Shown here piece after piece: positions 1-8,688 of a DNA stretch of 64,000 nt (position 1 is its first letter; each line of letters opens with the position of its first letter). The DNA is taken from assembly GCA_963667535.2 (NCBI GenBank), contig CAXXDU010000002.1, positions 1,984,001 through 2,048,000 of the forward strand. Reading direction: 5' to 3'. The position numbers were made by a program, and so were the translations under genes. A model generated the notes under the pieces. That model was not told the origin of the DNA, did no database searches, and saw only the letters and a program-made list of their open reading frames with translations. This DNA is from UBA5614 sp963667535 (GTDB taxonomy: Bacteria; Cloacimonadota; Cloacimonadia; Cloacimonadales; Cloacimonadaceae).

Positions 1-671
1 TTGCTCTCGCAATGAAAGAAATCAAAGAAGGCGACATTGTTAATTGCCGCGTACTCAGATTACACAATTTCGGCGCTTTTGTTGAACTAAAGCCCGGTGT
101 TGAAGGTCTTATCCCGGTTTCTGAAATGTCCAGAACCAGAATGGTCGGACATCCCAGAGAAATAGTAAAAGAAGGTGACTTTGTAGAAGTACAGATTCTT
201 AGAATTGATGATGCAAATCAAAAGATATCACTTTCTCTTAAAGCTCTGCAAAAAGACCCATGGGATGATATCGATGATGTAATCCAGGTCGGCAAAGCTG
301 TCACAGGCACAGTGGAAAGCTCTACTAATTTTGGTATCTTTGTTACTGTTTCTGAAGGCATTACAGGTCTGCTTCCACGTTCAAGAGTCAGGAAAACTGA
401 TAACTTCAAGCAAAACGACGAGATTGCGCTGATTATCTCTGCTATTGATAAAGAACAACGCAGAATTACTCTGGATTATGTTGATGCTGCTGAATTCCCG
501 GTTGAACAAAGTGATTACAACCGTCAGGATGACAGAGGTCCACGTGACAACAGAGATAACAGGGATAACAGAGGCGATAAACCTCGCAGAGGAAAAGACA
601 AAAATGAAGAATGGCGTCGCTATGCCAATCAGAAACCTGATGAGAGTGACAATCCCTTCAAGGATTTATAA
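1..671 (+). CDS. S1-domain RNA-binding protein, 3' part (ribosomal protein S1-like)
   Basis: The reading frame is open to the left window edge (Ala-Leu-Ala precede the first Met at 12), so this is probably the C-terminal part of a longer S1-like protein rather than a complete gene. Two S1/OB-fold repeats are visible, at about residues 5-75 (FGAFVELKPGVEGLIPVSEMS pattern) and 87-158 (FGIFVTVSEGITGLLP). They are followed by a charged, disordered tail rich in Asp-Asn-Arg repeats (DNRDNRDNRG). S1 proteins bind single-stranded mRNA on the ribosome. The Asp/Arg-rich tail is typical of RNA-binding proteins in this bacterial group. Whether it is rpsA itself or a shorter paralogue cannot be told from the fragment. 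A terminator follows. Confidence 0.75.
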   Translation, partial: ALAMKEIKEGDIVNCRVLRLHNFGAFVELKPGVEGLIPVSEMSRTRMVGHPREIVKEGDFVEVQILRIDDANQKISLSLKALQKDPWDDIDDVIQVGKAVTGTVESSTNFGIFVTVSEGITGLLPRSRVRKTDNFKQNDEIALIISAIDKEQRRITLDYVDAAEFPVEQSDYNRQDDRGPRDNRDNRDNRGDKPRRGKDKNEEWRRYANQKPDESDNPFKDL

Positions 672-720
672 AAAGCACTGATCAGGATATATTAATCCTG
701 AGATGATAAAGAAATTCGGG

Positions 721-760
721 AACGGATGGTTGGCATAAGCAAATCATCCGTTTTCTTTTT
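721..760 (+). terminator. Rho-independent terminator after the S1-like gene
   Basis: An AACGGATG / CATCCGTT stem with a 16-nt loop is followed by TTCTTTTT. It lies 50 bases after the S1-like stop codon and just upstream of lysS, so lysS probably has its own promoter. Confidence 0.6.
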
Positions 761-799
761 ATAACAGAAAACTAAATTACAACTAAATCAGAGGATAAA

Positions 800-2296
800 A
801 TGGACCCAAATACAAATCAACTACTGAAGCTACGCAGAGAGAAACTGCAAAAGATTATAGAAAGTGGAATCAATCCCTTTCCGATTGAATCAAACAGAAC
901 ACATTTAATCTCCGAATTGCTCAAGGACAAAGAAACCTGGATAAATGCTGAGACAATAGTATCTGTTTGTGGCAGGCTTGTAGCTATGCGCCGTCAGGGA
1001 AAGCTGGGCTTTGGTAATATTGAAGATATCAGTGGCAGAATTCAGATATATGTAGCTCAAAACGTTACAGGTGAAGAGAATTATGAAGTTTTTAAACTCT
1101 GTGATGCTGGAGATTTTGTACAGGTAACCGGCACAATGTTTGTTACTCAGGCCGGTGAATACTCAATTAAAGTGTCTCAGGTCACAATGCTCAGCAAGAA
1201 TCTCAGACCTCTTCCTGCAGTCAAAGAAAAGATAGAAGATGGAAAGGTCATCAGATATGATGAATTTGCAGATATTGAGCTCAGATACAGAAAAAGATAT
1301 CTTGATTTATTGCTTAATCCTGCGCATCGACAAGTATTTGTCCTGCGTTCAAAGATTATCAAAGGGATAAGAGAGTTTCTCAGTTTAAGAGATTATATTG
1401 AAGTGGAAACTCCCATCCTGCAGCCTCTCTATGGTGGGGCTAATGCCAGACCCTTCACAACACATCATAATACTCTGAATACTGATTTGTATTTGCGTAT
1501 AGCTCTTGAACTATATCTCAAAAGATTAATCGTCGGCGGATTTGAGCGTGTTTATGAAATTGGAAAGAACTTCCGCAATGAAGGGATGGACCGAACCCAT
1601 AATCCGGAATTCTCAATGTTGGAATTATATGAAGCCTTCTCAGATTTAAAAGGCATGATGGAATTGACTGAGAGCCTGATAAAGTATCTTGCCAAAGAAG
1701 TGATTGGCAAAGATACCTTTACTTTCCAGGGAAAAGAAGTAAATATATCCTGTGAATGGAAAAAGGCAAGCATGATTGACCTTGTCAAAGAACATTCGGG
1801 CTTTGATGCTTCCGATTTTGATTTGGAAAAGATTACAGATTTCTGTAAGCTGCATAAGATAGAAATTCCTTTGGGAGCAGGCGCAGGTAAGCTCATATCT
1901 TTGCTCTTTGAGAGATTTGCAGAAGAAAAGCTGATTCAACCTATTTTTGTGACAGATTTCCCCAAGGAAATATCTCCACTTGCCAAGGTAAAACCGGATA
2001 ATCCAAACCTGACTGACAGATTTGAGCTGTTGATTGCAGGGAATGAATTTGCCAATGCCTTTAGTGAATTGAATGACCCGCTTGACCAGAGAGCCAGATT
2101 CGAAGCACAGGCAAAGCTGAAAGAACTAGGTGATGAAGAAGCGAATGTAGTGGACGAGGACTTTCTCGAAGCTTTGGAATATGGCATGCCGCCCATGGGC
2201 GGTCTTGGCATCGGAATCGACCGTATAATCATGCTACTGACAGAAAATGATTCTATCAAGGAAATTATCCTGTTCCCGCAAATGAAGCCGGAATAA
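800..2296 (+). CDS. lysS: Lysyl-tRNA synthetase, class II
   Basis: It charges tRNA-Lys with lysine in the cytoplasm. The 498 residues match the usual length of bacterial LysS. The N-terminal OB-fold anticodon-binding domain covers about 55-160. The class II catalytic core follows: motif 1 around YIEVETPIL, motif 2 with FRNEGMDRTHNPEF, motif 3 with GIGIDRIIML near residue 472. The ATG is preceded by AGAGGATAAA, a good ribosome binding site. It ends 31 bases before the next gene on the same strand. A tRNA-Lys(CTT) gene occurs elsewhere in the window, at about 50.5 kb. Confidence 0.97.
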   Translation: MDPNTNQLLKLRREKLQKIIESGINPFPIESNRTHLISELLKDKETWINAETIVSVCGRLVAMRRQGKLGFGNIEDISGRIQIYVAQNVTGEENYEVFKLCDAGDFVQVTGTMFVTQAGEYSIKVSQVTMLSKNLRPLPAVKEKIEDGKVIRYDEFADIELRYRKRYLDLLLNPAHRQVFVLRSKIIKGIREFLSLRDYIEVETPILQPLYGGANARPFTTHHNTLNTDLYLRIALELYLKRLIVGGFERVYEIGKNFRNEGMDRTHNPEFSMLELYEAFSDLKGMMELTESLIKYLAKEVIGKDTFTFQGKEVNISCEWKKASMIDLVKEHSGFDASDFDLEKITDFCKLHKIEIPLGAGAGKLISLLFERFAEEKLIQPIFVTDFPKEISPLAKVKPDNPNLTDRFELLIAGNEFANAFSELNDPLDQRARFEAQAKLKELGDEEANVVDEDFLEALEYGMPPMGGLGIGIDRIIMLLTENDSIKEIILFPQMKPE

Positions 2297-2327
2297 AAGC
2301 TTAATATCGTCATACCGGTAAGAAATA

Positions 2328-3197
2328 ATGAAACAGAATGATTATACTTACTTCGGAACTGAATTCGAAAGAATAGTAGTCAGTTATTTAGCTATTCTTA
2401 CCGGTCTGATGCTTGCTTACCTGGCAATACAGGGACCATTGTATCTGAATTATATTCATTATAAGACCCATCAGATAGTGATAAATCAACTACTTGGACA
2501 AGATGCGGTTAATCTTTATCTCCTGAGTCCGATGCTGGTATTAGGCGGTTATCTTTTATTACGAAAGAAGCTGATAGCCAAGTACCTGTTAATTATGACT
2601 CCGCTTTTCCTGTTTTACTATGCCCTTAGTTATGCCATTGGCTGGGAATGGATGGCAAAGGAATATACCGGCAATAGTGAGCAGTATTTCTTTCATTTTC
2701 TGGGAGTTTTGATTTCGGCTTTAATTATCATGATGTATACCCTGCATATCTTTCCCAAGAATGTTAAGACAACCTTTAAGAAAACCGGATTGACGGTATA
2801 TACTGTGATCTATTCCGTTTTCTTAATTCTATTTGCCATGATGTGGATGAAGGAAGTATTAAACGTTATTGAAACGGGCACATCCAGAGCTTATGAAATA
2901 GCACCTGCTGCTTTTTGGCTGGTCAGAACCATTGATCTGGGTTTCTGTATTCCTTTGGGATTGATCAGTATCTATCTGCTCTGGGTAAGACCTGAAAAAG
3001 CCTATCCCGTTCAGTACTTATTCTATGGATTTTTTATTACTCAACTCACAGCAGTACTTGGGATGGCTTTGGTGATGTTTATCAATCATGACCCGACCTT
3101 TGAAGTAACCAGTTCAGTTGTATTCATCATTTTATATATTATAGTTATTACAGGATTTCTGTATATCAATAGAAATTACCGTTTGAAAGCCAGATAG
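2328..3197 (+). CDS. Polytopic membrane protein of unknown function
   Basis: I do not recognise the family. The 289 residues contain about eight hydrophobic helices (roughly 16-36, 58-78, 83-105, 120-142, 154-174, 197-220, 227-250, 262-282) separated by short loops, and no obvious soluble domain. The C-terminus is basic (NRNYRLKAR), consistent with a cytoplasmic end. It sits 31 bases after lysS and may be cotranscribed with it. Its last 22 bases overlap the 3' end of the convergent methyltransferase gene. No motif points to a substrate. Confidence 0.75.
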   Translation: MKQNDYTYFGTEFERIVVSYLAILTGLMLAYLAIQGPLYLNYIHYKTHQIVINQLLGQDAVNLYLLSPMLVLGGYLLLRKKLIAKYLLIMTPLFLFYYALSYAIGWEWMAKEYTGNSEQYFFHFLGVLISALIIMMYTLHIFPKNVKTTFKKTGLTVYTVIYSVFLILFAMMWMKEVLNVIETGTSRAYEIAPAAFWLVRTIDLGFCIPLGLISIYLLWVRPEKAYPVQYLFYGFFITQLTAVLGMALVMFINHDPTFEVTSSVVFIILYIIVITGFLYINRNYRLKAR

Positions 3198-3880
3198 ACT
3201 CCATTACCATTTCCGCGTATTTTCTCATGCAGGACGGTGTATCCACCTTCAGATAAAACATCGAGATAATCTTGCTCTTCAAATAATCCCAGCTCCATTT
3301 TTTCCACAAAGTGCTCTGTGCCCTGCGGAGTACAAATCAGATGATGCATCTCAAGGATTGAAAGATTTCCTTCCACCTGGCTCGAACAGCATCGGGCAAT
3401 CTTCAAATCATCTTCTTCTTTTGTCAGCAGATGTGTTCTGCCTGCCTTGAATTGCTCCGGAGTATGCCATGGTTCGATAATCAGCATACCATTAGGTGTA
3501 AGATGTTGCTTCATAGTCATGATAGCTTTTTTGAGATTATTAAAAGTTTTAATATGCCCGATAGAACCAAAGAAACAGGTAATAATGTCATATTTCTTTT
3601 CAATAGCGAAATCAAGCATATCAGAGTGGTATAGCTTAAGTTCAGGATTTCTCGATTTAGCAATTTCCAATAGCTCGGAATTAATATCCAGACCTTCGCA
3701 AATGAAATACTTTTTCAGTACTTCCAGATGCTTACCTGTTCCGCAGGCAATATCCAAAAGAGTCTTGAAGTCATACGTTACATGTAAATTTATAACATCA
3801 AGCAGATCAGCTATTTCAGCATTGTAATTCTTGAATGAATATAGTTTGTCGTAATAAGGTGCCATAAGAGAGTATTGCAT
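3176..3880 (-). CDS. Class I SAM-dependent methyltransferase
   Basis: Rossmann-fold methyltransferase of 234 residues. Motif I, LLDIACGTGKH, is at residues 41-51. The acidic end of strand 2 (CEGLDIN) and a motif II/III region (YDIITCFFGSIGHI) follow. The N-terminal MAPYYDKLY block is typical of the small-molecule methyltransferases annotated as class I SAM-dependent. The substrate cannot be predicted. It is convergent with the membrane protein (22-base overlap) and lies downstream of a metal-binding lipoprotein gene on the same strand, 55 bases away, so the two may be cotranscribed. Confidence 0.85.
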   Translation of the reverse strand: MQYSLMAPYYDKLYSFKNYNAEIADLLDVINLHVTYDFKTLLDIACGTGKHLEVLKKYFICEGLDINSELLEIAKSRNPELKLYHSDMLDFAIEKKYDIITCFFGSIGHIKTFNNLKKAIMTMKQHLTPNGMLIIEPWHTPEQFKAGRTHLLTKEEDDLKIARCCSSQVEGNLSILEMHHLICTPQGTEHFVEKMELGLFEEQDYLDVLSEGGYTVLHEKIRGNGNGVYLAFKR

Positions 3881-3935
3881 ATCAATATACCTCGCTTTTA
3901 TTGCTTGTTATTTGGTTTGAGTAATTATTTTGTTA

Positions 3936-4832
3936 CTATTTTTCAACGCTTTTGTTCAATCCTGCTTTAATTTCAATCCAGCTTAACCACAAATAATCAG
4001 CAATCGTAGTTGCCCGGGTGTTTGTATCCTGATTCTCATAAGTAATGATTTTGAGGTTAAGCTTCGATGGGAGCGATGCAGTTTGAATGGAATTAATCTG
4101 TTTATTCGTAAGGACTGCCTTGATTTTCTTAGTCTTGACTTTAATGATTAAATCCTGCATCTGTTGCGGTGTGATGTCATTGCCTGCATCGGGGCGGATT
4201 ATATTGACATAATCGATTCTGAAGTATGTCAAAAAAATAGCAAAAGAACTATCAAGTATTACTACAGCAGGTTGATGATATTGTTCCAGTTCCATTTTGA
4301 TTTTACCATCAACCTGATTGATTTCCATAATCATCAGCCTGGCATTGCTTTCAATCACATCTTTACTCATCGGGTAACGCTTACCCAGGCTATTGCTTAA
4401 CCCGATGATGATTGTTGTCAGAAACTCAGGTGAATTCCAGATATCCTGATAACATGAGTGGGTATTATTGTCAGTCAGTAGCAGTTTTTTATCAACGAAT
4501 GAAGAAGCTACGATTGTTTTTGAGCTGCTTTGCAATAAAACTTTACCAAGATTTGTCTCTAAACCCAAACCGTTAGAAATAATCACATCTGCTTTTTCCA
4601 GTTTAAGGATATCCTGCGAATCCGTAGTCCCAATCTGTGTCGAATCGTAGGATGGGTTCAACAACTCAACGGTAAAGAGAGTATCTACCAATTCCCTGAC
4701 TATAAGTTCATAAGGGTGAACAGTGGTAACGATCAGCGGTTTCCTGTTTATGACTTTAGGTTTAAACTGACATGAAGTGACTGTTACTATTATCACTATC
4801 ACAATTAATATAGTCAGGTGTAGTTTCTGCAT
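3936..4832 (-). CDS. ZnuA-like metal ABC transporter substrate-binding lipoprotein (divergent)
   Basis: 298 residues with a lipoprotein signal (hydrophobic stretch 5-19, lipobox VTSC with Cys21). The fold pattern is that of cluster A-I zinc/manganese-binding proteins: IVTTVHPYELI (His39), then TDSQDILKLEKADVIISNGLGLE, then a long helix region. The family normally has a second-site motif like DPHxWxDP. Here the corresponding stretch reads NTHSCYQDIWNSPE (His125), and the later His/Asp ligands are not obvious. No permease or ATPase gene lies beside it, so it is an orphan binding protein. Metal specificity is uncertain and loss of metal binding is possible. Confidence 0.7.
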   Translation of the reverse strand: MQKLHLTILIVIVIIVTVTSCQFKPKVINRKPLIVTTVHPYELIVRELVDTLFTVELLNPSYDSTQIGTTDSQDILKLEKADVIISNGLGLETNLGKVLLQSSSKTIVASSFVDKKLLLTDNNTHSCYQDIWNSPEFLTTIIIGLSNSLGKRYPMSKDVIESNARLMIMEINQVDGKIKMELEQYHQPAVVILDSSFAIFLTYFRIDYVNIIRPDAGNDITPQQMQDLIIKVKTKKIKAVLTNKQINSIQTASLPSKLNLKIITYENQDTNTRATTIADYLWLSWIEIKAGLNKSVEK

Positions 4833-5477
4833 GGAATATCCTTACAATAGATTATCTTTATAACAAAGCTAATCTCAGACATGCTCTAATTGTCAAGACA
4901 AAATGTTCTTTGAAATACACTCCACAAAACGCCTGCTGCTCCTTGAGGGCTTTTCGGCTTTCCCTGAGTGACGCTCAAGGGGGAGTAAGTACCCAAGTCT
5001 ACTTATTTTATATTCTGATAAGTCATCCTTTCGAATTAAAACTCTTGTATTTGCTTCACTGTTAATTTCATTATTAAATCATACTCTATTTGCGAAAAGG
5101 ATATTAATGGAAAATACCATAATCTACGAGATAAAATTAGGACTCGACCTCTTATTATTCTTAGCAAAACTCAAAAGTTTCTATGAAAATTTTAAACTTC
5201 AATTGGTAACAATATTTTATAGTTTAGCGCGCATGCTGAACTCAGATCCTCTTGTTTATGCAAGTTCCTTATTAAAGGAGTATATGCAAAAAAGTATGTA
5301 TTGCTCGGGAGTAATCAAGTTCATCCAGAATCATAGATATTGCTACCAGGTAAATAAATTTTGCTCATTATGATGCTATGCTCATTATCCACAAAGAAAA
5401 AAGCTTGCCTGAAAACATAACTCCAAAAACATGACATTTCGTTAATAAGTAAATTTTATGTCCTAATGGAGGAATAC
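4833..5477. other. Intergenic region between divergent genes, with one hairpin and a doubtful small ORF
   Basis: About 645 bases separate the ZnuA-like gene (minus) from the PpiD-like gene (plus). A hairpin at 4939-4985 pairs CTCCTTGAG with CTCAAGGGGGAG. It resembles the dispersed palindromes elsewhere in the window. The middle holds a possible 88-codon ORF, listed separately. Promoters for both flanking genes should be here, but I see no clear -35/-10 pair. Confidence 0.5.
5107..5373 (+). CDS. Possible small protein, 88 aa, unknown
   Basis: This small ORF starts with ATG after AAAAGGATATTA, a reasonable ribosome binding site. It lies alone in a long intergenic region. The predicted protein is hydrophobic near its N-terminus (LGLDLLLFLAKL) and Cys/Tyr-rich near the end, with no recognisable motif. 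It could equally be a chance ORF, and the amino-acid composition is not convincing. Confidence 0.22.
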   Translation: MENTIIYEIKLGLDLLLFLAKLKSFYENFKLQLVTIFYSLARMLNSDPLVYASSLLKEYMQKSMYCSGVIKFIQNHRYCYQVNKFCSL

Positions 5478-7277
5478 ATGCTAGAAGATCTGAGAAAGAA
5501 ACAGAAAGTAATCATCTATGTCCTAACGTTTGTGTTTATTGTCGGTATGGCAATTATGGGTATTACAGACATATTTTTTAACAAAACACCCGTTTTAGGT
5601 AAAATAGACGGTACAAAAATCACATACGAGATGTTCCAGCAGGAATTGCAAAAGAATGTAGAAAACTATCGCCAGCAGAATCCCAATGCAGAAGTTACTC
5701 CTGACCTGATGAGTCAGTTATCAGACCAGACCTGGCAGCGTTTGACACAAAAAATTATATTAGGTAAGCAAATAAAAAAAATGCATATCCGAATTACCGA
5801 TAATGATATTCTGAAAGAAATACAAAACAACCCACCGCAAGAACTGATGCAGAATCCTTCATTACAGACAAACGGTCGTTTTGACAGGAAAAAATATCTG
5901 GCTGCTCTGAAACAAGACACTCAGTTTTTCTCAGCAATTGATAGCTATATGCGTGAATCAATGCCTTTTACAAAACTAATGGAAAAGGTAAAATCAAAAG
6001 CCAATATCACTTTGGATAGCTTAAAAGCTGAGTATCTGAAAGAAAACGACGAGATGTTTGGAAAAGTAATGCTGTTTGATTATAATAAATTACCTAAGCC
6101 AAACGTAACAGATGCGCAGATCAAAGCTTATTATGACAAGAATAAAGAAACCGATAAAGAGATTAAAAAAGGCAAATTTAGTGCGATGAAATTCATTACA
6201 TTTGAGATGAAGCCATCAGATAATGATTTTGCTGTATCCAAAAAAGACATTGATGATGTTTATACCATGGTTATGAAAGGCGAAGATTTCGGTCAGTTGG
6301 CAAAGGATTATTCTGATGATCCAGGTAGTGCTGCTCAAAACGGTTCTTTAGGTTTCTTTGGTAAGGGTCAGATGGTACCTGAATTTGAGAAGATGGCTTT
6401 TACTATGAAGCCAGGACAAGTATCCAAACCTTTCAAAACGAGTTTTGGCTGGCATATATTGAAAGTGGACTCTCTTAAAACAATGCCTGATGGAACACCT
6501 CAAGTTAAAGCAAGTCACATTCTGAAGAAAGTTGCAGCTTCACAGGAAAGTAAGGATGCTATCAAGGACCAGGCTGAAAAAGCAACCAAACTAGTCAAAA
6601 AGCTTGGAATTGATAAAGCTGCAAAACAACTAAAACTTGATCCAGTAGATACAGATGCAGTATATGCAGATAATGATTTCATCCCTGCAATCGGACAACA
6701 CGAAGCTTTGATGAATTTCCTGAGAAAAAGCAAAGTTGGTGCTGTTTCAAAAGCTGAAAAAGATAAAAGAGGCAATTATATCGTTGCACAGATTACCCAG
6801 AAATCCAAAGACCCTTATGTACCATTGGATAAGGCAAAAATGCGAATTAAATTTGAACTTGAAAAGCAGCAGAGAGTTGCTTCGATGCTTACAACCGCAC
6901 AAAATTTTGTAAAATCGCACAAAGCATCTGATTATTTTACAGCAGCCGTAGCAGATACAATGATAAAAATAGTCAGTATTCAGAACTTTAAGAAAGACAC
7001 TTCTGTACCAGAAATCGGGAAAGTTACTGATTTGAATGTTGCAGCTTTAAAAATGAACACAGGTCAAACTTCGGGTTTGATCAATACAAAAGACGGGCAA
7101 TTCATTATTTATTGCGAAAAAAGAGTAAGAGTGGATTTGAATGCTTTCGTCAAGAATCAGGATGAACAAAAGAAATTACGTACTCGTATGGAAGAGCAAT
7201 CATGGAACAGATGGTATGATGCTGTTATGAAAAAAGCTAAGATAATAGACAATCGCCAAGAGTACAACTTATACTAG
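5478..7277 (+). CDS. PpiD/SurA-like peptidylprolyl isomerase (membrane-anchored parvulin)
   Basis: Periplasmic folding factor anchored by one N-terminal helix (about residues 8-31). An SurA_N-type chaperone region follows (PVLGKIDGTKITYEMFQQEL, to about 175). A parvulin rotamase domain lies at about 230-335, with DYSDDPGSAAQNGSLGFFG, MVPEFEKMAF and FGWHILKV. A second, degenerate rotamase-like start (VKASHILKK) comes after it. An ATG at 5466 lies inside the ribosome binding site; GGAGG at 5468-5472 is five bases before the ATG at 5478, so 5478 is the likely start (599 aa). The length matches PpiD-like proteins. It precedes a GlmM-type mutase by 31 bases. Confidence 0.9.
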   Translation: MLEDLRKKQKVIIYVLTFVFIVGMAIMGITDIFFNKTPVLGKIDGTKITYEMFQQELQKNVENYRQQNPNAEVTPDLMSQLSDQTWQRLTQKIILGKQIKKMHIRITDNDILKEIQNNPPQELMQNPSLQTNGRFDRKKYLAALKQDTQFFSAIDSYMRESMPFTKLMEKVKSKANITLDSLKAEYLKENDEMFGKVMLFDYNKLPKPNVTDAQIKAYYDKNKETDKEIKKGKFSAMKFITFEMKPSDNDFAVSKKDIDDVYTMVMKGEDFGQLAKDYSDDPGSAAQNGSLGFFGKGQMVPEFEKMAFTMKPGQVSKPFKTSFGWHILKVDSLKTMPDGTPQVKASHILKKVAASQESKDAIKDQAEKATKLVKKLGIDKAAKQLKLDPVDTDAVYADNDFIPAIGQHEALMNFLRKSKVGAVSKAEKDKRGNYIVAQITQKSKDPYVPLDKAKMRIKFELEKQQRVASMLTTAQNFVKSHKASDYFTAAVADTMIKIVSIQNFKKDTSVPEIGKVTDLNVAALKMNTGQTSGLINTKDGQFIIYCEKRVRVDLNAFVKNQDEQKKLRTRMEEQSWNRWYDAVMKKAKIIDNRQEYNLY

Positions 7278-7308
7278 GATTGATCTGAATAATGATAGAG
7301 AGGAAGAA

Positions 7309-8655
7309 ATGAGCAACTTAATGACGAGTGTTAGTGGCGTCAGAGGTATCTATGGCGATAGCCTGACTCCAATGTCAGCGATGAATTATGCTGCTCATTT
7401 TGGAATGTTTACCGGCAGGGGAAAGATTATTGTCGGCAGAGATAGCCGCACTACTGGATTTGCTATGCTTCAGGCAATAACTTCTGGCTTGATTAGTGTC
7501 GGCTGTGATGTCGTTGATTTGGGAGTTGTAGCGACACCTACAGTTTTGTTAGCTGTTGAAGAAAGTGATGCTGTTGGAGGCATTTGTATAACTGCTTCCC
7601 ACAATCCTCCGGAATGGAATGCCATGAAATTTGTTAATAGCAATGGTATGTTTCTCTTTCCGGAAGTATCAGAAGAATTTTTAAAATCAATATCAAAAGA
7701 TGTAGAATGGATAGACTGGCAAACAATCGGAAAGGTCAGTCAAGATGACACAGCAACAGAAAAACATATCAGGAAAGTGCTGAGCATCCCTTTCTTGAAC
7801 GTAGAGGCTATTCGAAAACGCAAGTATAAAATAGTAATAGATACTGTGAATGGAGCTGGTGGATTTATCGTATCCAGGCTTTTAGAAAAAATGGGTTGCG
7901 AAGTAATAAAAATTAATACGGAACCTACAGGTATTTTTGCACACATTGCAGAACCGTTGAATTGCAATTTAACTCAATTAGAAGCATCTGTTAGAGAAAC
8001 CGGAGCAGATATAGGTTTTGCTACTGACCCTGATGTAGATAGACTCTCCATAGTAGCAGATGGTGGTAAATGTATCGGCGAAGAGCTTAGTGTTGCACTT
8101 GCAGCTATGTTTGTGTTGTCTCATAAGACAGGCGACATTGTAGTGAATCTGTCATCGTCGTTAATTTCTGAATACGTAGCAAAACAGTATGATGTACAAG
8201 TGCTAAGAGGGAAGGTTGGGGAAATCAATATCGGTAAAAAGATGCTGGAAATTGATAGCCCAATCGGTGGCGAAGGCAATGGCGGTATTATATGTCCTGA
8301 TGTTCATTACACCAGAGATGCTATCGCTGGTATTGCGCTGATATTGGGGCTTCTGACAGATAAAAATATCAAATTGAGCCAACTCGTAGCTACTATGCCA
8401 AAGTACTATATGTACAAGGACAAGATTGTAACAGTTTCAAGCAAGATTGATGAAATAATGAATAATGCTTATTATGCTTTTGAAGGACTGGAGATTGATA
8501 CTCAGGATGGGATAAAAGCTACTGGTGATAACTTCTGGGTTCATATCAGAAAATCCGGAACTGAGCCAATCATCCGTGTTTATGTCGAAAGTGATAATCC
8601 AATTAAATCAAAGGACATTTGCAAAAAAACTATCACCAAGCTAACAGCTTACTGA
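7309..8655 (+). CDS. glmM: Phosphoglucosamine mutase / phosphohexomutase, GlmM-like
   Basis: Alpha-D-phosphohexomutase of 448 residues. It would interconvert glucosamine-6-phosphate and glucosamine-1-phosphate on the way to UDP-GlcNAc. The phosphoserine loop TASHNP is at 95-100, the metal-binding loop DPDVDR near 241, and the C-terminal phosphate-binding GTEP motif (RKSGTEPIIRVYVES) is near residue 420. A second mutase gene of this superfamily lies at 21543. This one starts SVSGVRGIYG, as GlmM-type proteins do, but specificity for glucosamine over mannose or glucose is inferred. AGAGGAAGAA precedes the ATG. GlmS, the preceding enzyme of the pathway, is encoded at 59238. Confidence 0.8.
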   Translation: MSNLMTSVSGVRGIYGDSLTPMSAMNYAAHFGMFTGRGKIIVGRDSRTTGFAMLQAITSGLISVGCDVVDLGVVATPTVLLAVEESDAVGGICITASHNPPEWNAMKFVNSNGMFLFPEVSEEFLKSISKDVEWIDWQTIGKVSQDDTATEKHIRKVLSIPFLNVEAIRKRKYKIVIDTVNGAGGFIVSRLLEKMGCEVIKINTEPTGIFAHIAEPLNCNLTQLEASVRETGADIGFATDPDVDRLSIVADGGKCIGEELSVALAAMFVLSHKTGDIVVNLSSSLISEYVAKQYDVQVLRGKVGEINIGKKMLEIDSPIGGEGNGGIICPDVHYTRDAIAGIALILGLLTDKNIKLSQLVATMPKYYMYKDKIVTVSSKIDEIMNNAYYAFEGLEIDTQDGIKATGDNFWVHIRKSGTEPIIRVYVESDNPIKSKDICKKTITKLTAY

Positions 8656-8688
8656 TAAAAAAGAACATCAAACGACAAGCTGCTTCTT

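Noticed and set aside
3447..3827. 126-aa plus-strand ORF inside the methyltransferase gene
   Set aside because: Antisense to a gene with clear methyltransferase motifs; no independent support.
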